NCBI GenBank assembly: GCA_022494885.1
Contig: JAGVSM010002374.1
Location: 310,001-374,000, forward strand
Origin: Micrasema longulum
Taxonomy: Eukaryota; Arthropoda; Insecta; Trichoptera; Brachycentridae
DNA: 64,000 bases
Direction of reading: 5' to 3'
Part shown: positions 56,327 through 64,000 of the stretch, in pieces
Position numbering within the stretch: position 1 is the first letter of the stretch
How the letters are laid out: every line of letters starts with the position of its first letter
Made by a program: the position numbers and the translations under genes
Notes under the pieces: model-generated
What the model was told of the DNA's origin: nothing
What the model saw: the letters and a program-made list of their open reading frames with translations, nothing else
The model's database searches: none

Positions 56327-57178
56327 AATTAAAAATCCTTCGTCTCCGCCGAGATATTTGTCTTGTTACATAGAATTCAAATGTCTTGTTACATAGAGTT
56401 TAAATATATTTTTTAACTCATTGACTATTCATGTGCTTTGTTATCATCCATTCGTGCCATAAATGTTTATTTTACAATTCTTCCTTTATCCATTTGTTTT
56501 GCATAACCATCTTTGTGATCTTACTTACTTATTACTTATGTTTATCAGAAATTTGCATTTTATAATTCGTAACCCTGTCTGTTTAAGAGATACACAGAGA
56601 AGACCCAATATTGTGCAGGACATCGCTTGAATAGCGGAGGTTCAAACTGTCCAACACAGCTTACAATATACCTTGATTGCGTAATCTATACATGTGAATA
56701 GATAACAATAGTAATGATATTTACTCTATTTTCACCCTTCCTCCGCGAGATCCATATTTTACGCCCACTCTTAAAATTCGGAACCCTAATGGTGTTGATT
56801 TATAACCAGTTCTACTAATTTTCTTATATAAACTTCTAAATAGTATAAAAGAAACAGCACTCTTAAAGATAACGGTATGCCGATTACCATTATTATGATC
56901 AAGTTACATAACCACGATTGTTCTGTGTGTATTTTACAAGGCTTATCATTGAAATATTTATTAGCGCCTCTAAAAAATGTGACCGCGATTCGTAATGAAA
57001 ATGTATTTAATTAAAAATACAGCAATCAATTAAACATAACTCAAAGAGTTTAATTATGTGGGAGAAATAAAAAAGAAATCATTGCAATATATTTTCGTTT
57101 CCTTCATCTTAAATTCATTAAAATAAAATGGTACAACATGTTTATGTATCATAATATATCACTTTGATACTAGTATAT
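56327..57178. other. Stretch without recognised gene
   Basis: Nothing recognised. Confidence 0.35.
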
Positions 57179-58110
57179 ATGGTGTTTCAGGGCCAGACCG
57201 CGAAACTTTAGAAGAAATTTCCTCTTGGTAAAGTTTAAAAAAATTGTGTTTAAAAAAGGAGAGGGGTAGAGGTTTGTGGAAGGGATGCTTTTCCGAGAAA
57301 TTATAAATTTACATTTTCAAATTTTATAAAAAACTAGCGGACCCGAGAGACGTTGTCCTGTTCGAACGTTGGCTTGCCTGCTATTACCTTGGAAGACTAC
57401 TTTATATTGATAAGTAGGTACATAGGTACTTGTTAATGATTGAGTTCCTAAACTAAAAATTATTAATATTGAAATATTGAATTTAACTAGGTACTTATTT
57501 ATGGTTGAATTCTGAAACTAAAAATAATTCATTTAAAAATATAGAATTCATTTTGGAAATATCCAACTCAGCTCTTCTCATCAACAGGGGTGCACTTCAT
57601 TCATGAATGCAATTTTCAAAAATGTATTGAATGTCAGTAAATATTATTTTAGTATTACCAAAAGTCCAGCAAAAAGAAATAAATGAGAAGAAATTATAAG
57701 GAATCTAAGGAAAGAATCTGATTGGGATCTATAAACAGTGAATATTGTTTGTAAACATTCAAAACCTTTTTAAGCACAAAAAACAACATCCTCCCATTTT
57801 TTTCATATTTTCATTTTCGTCAAATGAAACCCTGGTAGGTGGATAAAAAAAAGATTATGCTTCTAACTTTTTTTTTACAGATTCGATTGAAAATGTCTAT
57901 ATCTAGGAACACGCGCAGCGCAAAGATCTACATTTCGCTGAAAACCGTGCGTAAATCGGTTAAGCTGTTTAGGAGGAGTTCAGTGACATCACACGTACAA
58001 AAGAATTATATATAAATGTATATATATATAAAGATAAATTATTATGATTTTTTGAAAATTTTACCATAGGAAATGTTCCTCTGAAGATTCACGTCCTTGA
58101 AACACCGTAT
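57179..58110. mobile_element. MITE with imperfect inverted ends around a CGGACCC repeat
   Basis: The left end (atggtgtttcagggccagac ... gaaatttcctcttggtaaag) and the mirrored right end (atacggtgtttcaaggacgt ... gaacatttcctatggtaaaa) agree over about 57 bp with mismatches. The CGGACCC repeat at 57333-58036 lies between them, as an insertion or as the core of the element. Confidence 0.5.
57333..58036 (+). repeat. CGGACCC-module repeat, copy 3
   Basis: It starts actagcggacccgagagacg, passes gataagtaggtacataggta and ctaggtacttatttatggtt, and ends with acgcgcagcgcaaagatcta, gtaaatcggttaagctgttt, aggaggagttcagtgacatc and a TATA-rich tail to ataaagata. It is the clearest copy. Confidence 0.8.
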
Positions 58111-58510
58111 AGATAATATATCAAGCTACGCGCTTTACCGTATATTTACAACAAAGATACTTTAATGAGATAATTTCAATCTATAAAGATTTTTTATATG
58201 AAAAATATTATTTTGATATATAATAGAAATTTTCCTGATTAAATAAACTTTTCTATGTAAATGCATATACAACAAACTACAGTGCACACTCGACAATAAG
58301 GAGAATTCGTGCATTCGCTAATGAATACAAAAATGATATAGATATATTTAATGTAACACTTTTGAATTTCGAAATGCAGTATTTCAATTAACCTTCAAAT
58401 TTGCATACCATTCTATGTTTATTTCAATTGTGTACCGTTTATTGTCCAATATCTATTTTCTAAATTATAATTATTTCTAACTTCTTCTAATTTTAAGATT
58501 CTTTTAAAAT
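58111..58510. other. Stretch without recognised feature
   Basis: Nothing recognised. Confidence 0.35.
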
Positions 58511-58515
58511 AACTG

Positions 58516-58875
58516 ATGCGAAAAAATGCACTTCTGTTCTCTCCACTGCAATATAGGTATGAATTATGTATGTATAATTATGAATACCAATATACTTTTT
58601 ACTAATGCGTAAAGATAATTATTTAAATGTTTTTTTTTTCTTACTCTTTTTAATGATTTTTTTTTGCTACTTTTATTTAGAATACACGACTGTCTTTGTA
58701 TTTGAAAAGGCACTTATGTTATTTCCACTGCAATATATATACGTATCATATGTATAGTATACCCATATATTTTATACTAACATGTAAAAATGTTTTTTTC
58801 TCCATATTTTTATTTTTATTTTTCTTCTTTATTTCTTGTTCCTTTTGTGTAAAATACATGTCTGTCTTTGTATGT
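58516..58875 (+). repeat. Diverged direct duplication, period about 180 bp
   Basis: The blocks tgcactt-ctgttctctccact-gcaatata and gacgactgtctttgtat-like text occur first at about 58527-58700 and again at about 58703-58872 (cactgcaatatatata, acatgtctgtctttgtatgt). It leads into tatatg-rich sequence to 59110, with a GC-rich patch near 58915-58990. Open frames here (58696-59118) are due to the repeat. Confidence 0.6.
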
Positions 58876-59119
58876 ATATATATAGGTACACAGTATATGT
58901 ATATAGGTATTTGTGCGGATGTTGGAGGACCGGGCGACGGTGGCATGCTCCTCGGCTCAATATCTGCACAGTACCTACGAGTATGTGCAGTGCTTATATT
59001 ACTACGTCATGTTTTTTGCTATTATTATAATTTTTTAAAACTATTTATTTACATCCGTATGTATATATATATATGTATACATTTATGTTTGCGTATGTAT
59101 ACGAATGTATATTTTTAAA

Positions 59120-59848
59120 GATACTAACTTTACTAAATGGAACATAATATAAAAATTAAGAATGCCTCGACACGTTGTGCCTAGTAAGGTGTTTATGTAG
59201 AAAACAAAAAATATTGAGTTTTTGCGAAATAAATTAATAAATAAAATAAAAAACAAAAAAACGAAATAGCGTATCTCGGACTACTGATGATTTTGCGTTA
59301 AAACAAAGTGGACTTTAGATTATCATTTCAACTCTAAAAACGCATTTTTTTGACAAAAGAGGACTTCGGTGTTTTATTCACGTATAAAACAGTTATTGCA
59401 ATAATTTCTGAGTTAACTTCAAAACGGCAAAAAGTGGACTACCGTGTTTTATCCTCTAAGGTACAGATATGTATTTGATATTTTGAATCTTATTGAATTG
59501 ATTCAATAGTATAAAAAAACAAATTGATATTCTTCATTGTCGTTAAAAAATCTTTAAGTCAATTATCCTTGAATCAAAAAAATAATCAATTTAATTATAA
59601 TCAATAAACAATACAAAATTTGGTAAAAATACTTTTTGGAATCAAAACAACCTTCAGAGACAATTGAAATAATATTTCATTATGTTGATAAATAACTTCA
59701 TTATAATACCGTTTTCTATAAATGCACAAAGCCATATTTTTAACAGGATATGTAATCAAATATATTGGAATGCACGAAACATGGGAGTAATTCATTAACC
59801 TAAAACAGTTTTTTGGAAAAAATATTATTATTTTGTATTTTATATACA
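59120..59848. other. Stretch without recognised gene
   Basis: Short recurring words (aagtggac, aagaggac, tgttttat) appear at 59300-59460, but no clear repeat structure was defined. Confidence 0.3.
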
Positions 59849-59850
59849 TA

Positions 59851-60266
59851 CGAGGCATGTTCAGAAAGTAAGTGTAATAAATTTTAATATTTTTCAGCCT
59901 TAGCCACTAGGCGCTCTTGGACTCATTTGCCTGGGATTTTTCGAACCACCCCTATTATTCTAACTTGGCACTTTCAGAGTATAATCTTTTCACTTCCCTG
60001 AAGGCAAACATGAGTGGAATTAAATTTTCATCTGACGAGCAAGCGCAGAAAGAGGTTCTGATGTAAGGGAAGGAGCTGGCGGAAAAAATATTCGAGGAGG
60101 GCATAAAGAAACTTGTGCCACGGCTCATCACATGCATTGAACGGGGTGGCGGTTATATAGAAAAGTAGTCAACTAGTGTATCAAAAATATCATTAAATAT
60201 ATTTTCAAATACACTTTTTCTAAAAAAAATAAAAATAGTACACTTACTTTCTGAACATGCACCGAA
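59851..60266 (+). mobile_element. mariner deletion derivative with intact ends
   Basis: The left end cgaggcatgttcagaaagta agtg is mirrored by cacttactttctgaacatgc acc at the right, with TA at 59849-59850 and 60267-60268. Inside, 60009-60168 encodes SGIKFSSDEQAQKEVL, a stop, then AEKIFEEGIKKLVPRLITCI and GGGYIEK with the stop. This is the C-terminal end of a mariner-type transposase. The catalytic part has been deleted between the left end and this tail. Confidence 0.85.
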
Positions 60267-60274
60267 TATGTCCA

Positions 60275-60505
60275 GCACGTTTCCCTAGTATGCAAGAGAT
60301 CTTGGGTTCGATACCCTACATAGTTAAGATAAAGTATTTATTTAAAAATGTGTTTTTTTATTTGATTTTTTTATAGATAGGTCCCTGAAGCGTAAGACGA
60401 TCTTCTAATCTTCATGAAATAAAAATCAGCAATGTATGTTGCCATTGATGAATAAATGCAGCACCCTATGCATCATTGTGTGCGAAAAAGGAATGATGAT
60501 AATAC
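60275..60505 (+). mobile_element. SINE B, head damaged
   Basis: ttccctagtatgcaagagat and B box gggttcgataccct, then taggtccctgaagcgtaaga, atgcagcaccctatgcatca and the GAT-containing end. It begins within ten bases of the mariner derivative, so the latter may have cut its head. Confidence 0.75.
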
Positions 60506-60777
60506 ATACAAAAAATATATGGAGAAACGAGTATAATAGAACTATTTGTTTAATATTTAAGTTAATTTGAAAACAAGGATTTAAAAATATACGAGAATAA
60601 AATTACCAAAGAAATAAAAATACCACTGATTTGTTTAAAAAAATAAATTTAACCTTTACTGTAAGGAGGAGTAAAAATGGGAAGGAAAGAAAAGGAAAGG
60701 AAAAAACTCAATAACGAATATTTTTTTATTTTTTTTAAAGAAATGTTTGCGTTCTTATGATTTACCCAAATATTTAA

Positions 60778-60925
60778 TTTTGAAGGCCATTTTCAACGAG
60801 TTGTAAATAACTCACTATTAAAAAATGGGAATCGAGTTGGAGTAGAGTGGGAATCAAACCACATGCCTTTGATCCGTAAGTCCGAGACACTGGCCACAGG
60901 ACCACAACCCGATCTATTGACATAA
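60778..60925 (-). mobile_element. SINE C, best-preserved copy
   Basis: The minus strand reads gatcgggttgtggtcctgtg, gccagtgtctcggacttac, a B box in gtggtttgattcccactc, and the body aatagtgagttatttacaac, tcgttgaaaatggcc. The head is tRNA-derived and distinct from SINE A and B. Confidence 0.75.
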
Positions 60926-61066
60926 TATTATTCGTCATTTCAATGTGAATAGAAAAAGGAGTGTCTCTGACATTAATTTGAGAAATATTTTTTTTTTTTT
61001 TTGAAATAAATAGCACTTTGTGCCTTTTACACATTAGTTGCAAATTTTATAATACACAAACATGTA

Positions 61067-61126
61067 AATATAGTTTAATTATAACATATTAAGAAAAATA
61101 TAGTTTAATTATAACATATTAAGAAA
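61067..61126. repeat. 30-bp tandem duplication
   Basis: The unit aatatagtttaattataaca plus tattaagaaa occurs twice without change. Confidence 0.95.
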
Positions 61127-62058
61127 AATATAGCATTTAAAACAAATAAATACTAACAGTTGTTTACAAATAAGCCGTCTAAAAAGAAAAGTTTAAAAAT
61201 GGTATAAACAATTATAATAAAAATATGAATTTAAAAAAAAAATTGAGAAAGAAATATTTAGAATCTGTATAAAAACCAAGAAAAAAAAAAAAAATTATGA
61301 ATAAATTATTTAAAACACTACTTACGTAAATAGTACATATGCAAAAATATTTATACAGGCACAAAAATATTATCAAAAAGAAAAAAAATGTACATTTAAA
61401 TAGAATGAAAAGAATATTTAAAAAATATTAAGGAAGAAATTAAAACAATTTTGAACAATACCTAATGATAAAAATATTTATTTCATGTTTGCACCATGGT
61501 TCCACTCCACGGTGGAGGTCTATTTTAATAACCATTTTTAATTTGTCCGCGGCCTTTCTGAATAAGAATTAAGAGCTACGCCTTCGGTAGAACTCTGATT
61601 AGTTTTAGGCTAGATGAAAAATCTTCGTCCTACACAGATTTGTGTTGAAATATGGTTCAAATTATTTCGTATTTTTCTCTTTGCACAAATTGTCCAAGGT
61701 ACTCGAAAATGCTCATTTTCGTTTACTTGACATTCGTAGTTGTAGAATCGAACATAATATCTTGTAGAGTAAAAAAAAACTTTTTTCGTCGGGTCTAATC
61801 AAGTCCAATCGAGTTGGCCACCCCTGCTCTTTATCACCTGATTATATTTCAATTACTCAACTTTTAATAAAGAACTCGTCAAAACAATCATCAGGTATTT
61901 ACAACACTATTAACTATTACATTTTTATGACTTCTAGTGTTCCTCGCGAAATTATATCACAGAATTTACCAAAGGTAGAGGATATTATCACCGTCGCGTC
62001 GTATAAATTAAGCACGATATTTCTTTTTAACAAATAAAGCTTATATTGGTAAACAAGT
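61127..62058. other. Stretch without recognised gene
   Basis: AT-rich to 61480. The part 61490-61760 is less AT-rich and shares a short string with 16995-17020. No frame is recognisable. Confidence 0.35.
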
Positions 62059-62059
62059 A

Positions 62060-62539
62060 CAGATAAACGTCGTTTTACGCCGGGGTCCTGTTCAGAGAGA
62101 CACCGGCGTAAAAAAATCGGCATAAAATGAACTCAAATATAATCGAAGATATAATAAGGTCAGGTTCCGTGTCAAAAATTTTTTCTCCAGGCATATTGTT
62201 TTCCGTGTTTTTTTCGCACAATGTTTGGGTTCTGAACCACTATTGTCGCCCATAATGAAACTACATATATTAGAATATTATTTTATTAAAAATAATAATA
62301 AAATAAAAAACTTTATCATACCTTTTTTTCTAAAGAACAACACAAAACAATTTCACACACAATGCGCTGCTCACGTACACGGTAATATAGTAAAAAAATG
62401 TGTAAAAGTGTGTCTGCTATTAGAATTGAAGCACCTACTGGCGTCTGGTGTCAGCTGAACCGGAGAATCCTACGTCGGCACCAACCGGTGTAGTTGTAAA
62501 ACGGCGTAAATCGAACCGGCGCAAAACGTCGTTTACCTT
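62060..62539. mobile_element. pogo-type MITE, about 480 bp
   Basis: The left end cagataaacgtcgttttacg ccgg and the mirrored right end (ccggcgcaaaacgtcgttta cc) match at 18 of 20 core positions, with TA at both outer edges. The inner GC-rich blocks (ccggcgtaaaaaaatcggca) match the 3' end of the pogo/Tigger-like relic at 29339-29441 in inverse orientation. It contains no transposase frame. Confidence 0.7.
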
Positions 62540-62635
62540 TATTTGATTTTTCTTCTATATCACACCGTAAATAAAAAACTTTTAATAAAGTACTTGTCGA
62601 ATGAATTTAATTACTGTTTTAATATCTTTTAAATT

Positions 62636-62957
62636 TTTAAAAAAAAATTTAAATCTTAAATTAGGGCACACATATCATACATATTATTATGTGTATTCTA
62701 ATAATAACATTGCAAATATATTTAATTTATAAATTGTTTATCACATATGTCTTGACCATTATTTTAAATTTTGATATGTTTTTTTCTTCATAAATATTTT
62801 TTTCCATTTCGTAATACTTTTTAATTGCTTTGAATAAAATTGAATTTTGTGACTTTGCCTTTTTCCTAAATGGAAGTCTTATTTTGTTCTTTTCTCTAGT
62901 ATTGTGATCGTGTTCATGCTGGTTCCGATCAATTTTTTCCAAAATTCTGTTTTTTTA
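62636..62957 (-). pseudogene. LINE-a copy 2, 3' end only
   Basis: The minus strand encodes the last 71 residues of LINE-a (starting EKIDRNQHEHDHNTREKN, ending KIMVKTYVINNL) and the same untranslated end, finishing in an A-rich run at about 62636-62650. It differs from copy 1 at only a few codons. It is strongly 5'-truncated. Confidence 0.9.
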
Positions 62958-63074
62958 GTCTCAAAATATACTTGATCAAATCAAAAGGTCTAAAAACTAG
63001 GAATATTTATTTAAAATAAATTATTTGCTTTCTTATGATTAAAAAAACATTAATATATATTTTTTTTAATTAAG

Positions 63075-63160
63075 GAGGCCGTTTTCAAACAATTTTAAAT
63101 AACTTTATATTAGAAAATAAAAATATAGTTGCGGCAGAGCATGGTTTAAACCTCGAACTA
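63075..63160 (-). mobile_element. SINE C fragment
   Basis: It matches the SINE C body (ggccgttttcaaacaatttt, aaataactttatattagaaa) and part of the head (gcatggtttaaacctcgaac). Confidence 0.55.
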
Positions 63161-63199
63161 AGGAAGACAAACCGATATATTTAAATAAAAAAATTGTAT

Positions 63200-63365
63200 T
63201 CAAGGCGTTGTAGATGTAATCGATCGCACAAATCTCACCAACATCAATAAAAGTTGAAGCTCTTTTACTTCGTATTAATCTATAGATAAGAGTATCGAAC
63301 TAATTTGGCATAATGGTAAATGCTACACAGCATGAAAAGTAATCACTTTAACCAGTCAATTCAGA
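63200..63365 (-). mobile_element. Family P fragment, very old
   Basis: Mirrored middle and core words survive: aatctcaccaacatcaataa, gaagctcttttacttcg, gcataatggtaaatgctaca, actttaaccagtcaatt. Confidence 0.5.
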
Positions 63366-63450
63366 CAGGTTGTGGTCCCATGAGTAGTGTCGAGGACTCC
63401 AGATTAGGTCCAAGGTTCAAACACTGCTCTATTTCCCATTTTCTTAAATG
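63366..63450 (+). mobile_element. SINE C-like head
   Basis: Plus strand: aggttgtggtcccatgagta, gtgtcgaggactccagatta, then aaggttcaaacactgctcta and tttcccattttc, matching the SINE C head order. Confidence 0.5.
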
Positions 63451-64000
63451 TTTATTTACGATATAAAAAAAAATGGCGTCTCAATTAAAATTTTAGGGTA
63501 AGTAATAAGATTGAAAATATATCAAATTGATAACTGAAAATGTCCGGTAATCAGTCCTGTAATTACAACGACTTTCATATTACTTTCTAAAAAAATTTTT
63601 TTTTTTCTGTTAAGCATAATAAAGTATTTGTCAAAAAAGAGTTGGACGTATTTAAAATATATTTGATTTTAATAAATATTGAAAAAAAAAACTTACCTGT
63701 CTAGATTGAATAAGGCCATCTGACGATTTTATTTATTTTTCGTATTTTCTTTTTGGCCACTTTTGAGATACGCCTGAAACATTATTATACATATAATATG
63801 TTTAGAACCCTAACTTCCGATAGTATTTTTATTTTTTATTCCTGGATTTTCTTCCTGTTTTCTTTTAAACTCATAACCTGTTTCCACATTCCACATTATA
63901 TAATGAGTAAATGAAAAGGTTACTCTTGTGTGGCTGTGATGTCGCACTAGTCAACAAACGATACAAGAGTTGATATATCTCTCTTATTTTTTAAAATGCT
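63451..64000. other. Stretch without recognised feature
   Basis: AT-rich, nothing recognised. Confidence 0.35.

Noticed and set aside
58696..59118. 140-codon open frame with membrane-like F/I/Y stretches
   Set aside because: It lies in a diverged tandem duplication and TATA-rich DNA. An opposite-strand frame covers part of it as well. Hydrophobic character is expected from T-rich sequence.

Overview
The window is AT-rich, gene-poor arthropod nuclear DNA, most likely from an insect. The evidence is indirect: tRNA-derived SINEs, RTE-type and Jockey/CR1-type LINE fragments, mariner, pogo-like, hAT-like and P-like DNA transposon remains, no long open frames, and no operon-like layout. I found no complete cellular gene, no rRNA or functional tRNA gene and no CRISPR array. 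Every protein-like signal I could place is a fragment of a transposable element, apart from one weak candidate exon near 8.3 kb and one unplaced frame near 28.6 kb.

Layout. 0-9 kb holds scattered short repeats: a CGGACCC-module repeat, a SINE tail, four copies of a palindromic family (family P), a MITE at 5.9 kb and two SINEs. 9.6-11.3 kb has two adjacent LINE relics, one Jockey/CR1-like and one RTE-like. 11.7-14.2 kb is a nest: a hAT-like element holding a SINE, then a CGGACCC repeat holding a family P copy that itself holds a SINE. 15.1-16.3 kb has a module with an inverted pair and a LINE 3' end. 18-22 kb has split AT-rich repeats and a dense cluster of family P, including a 396-bp tandem. 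22.2-26 kb has three RTE relics in both orientations. 27-31 kb has family P copies, the 3' end of a pogo/Tigger-like element and a 262-bp MITE. 31.4-37 kb has a SINE split by a LINE fragment, minisatellites, a possible pogo-like element and a second 262-bp MITE. 39-48 kb has three more LINE fragments, a mariner relic and a P-like element with a THAP-type exon. 49-64 kb has large inverted copies of family P, LINE and SINE fragments, a mariner deletion derivative and a pogo-type MITE.

Two systems stand out. Family P has about eighteen recognisable copies. It has one recurring end (aatattTTGAGTTTGTCC), another end in ctgttgtaatatg, and often a long internal palindrome, in one copy 140 of 141 bases paired. 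Five copies are bounded by 12-14 bp direct repeats, yet they show neither simple terminal inverted repeats nor a poly(A) tail. Copies also occur as a head-to-tail tandem and as mirrored units. I cannot place the family in a known class. The second is a P-superfamily candidate at 43.6-44.4 kb with terminal inverted repeats, 8-bp flanking duplications and a THAP-like first exon; two 262-bp MITEs elsewhere share its ends.

Nothing here works together as a pathway. The biology is that of transposon layering, where cut elements, target duplications and nesting give a relative order of insertion.
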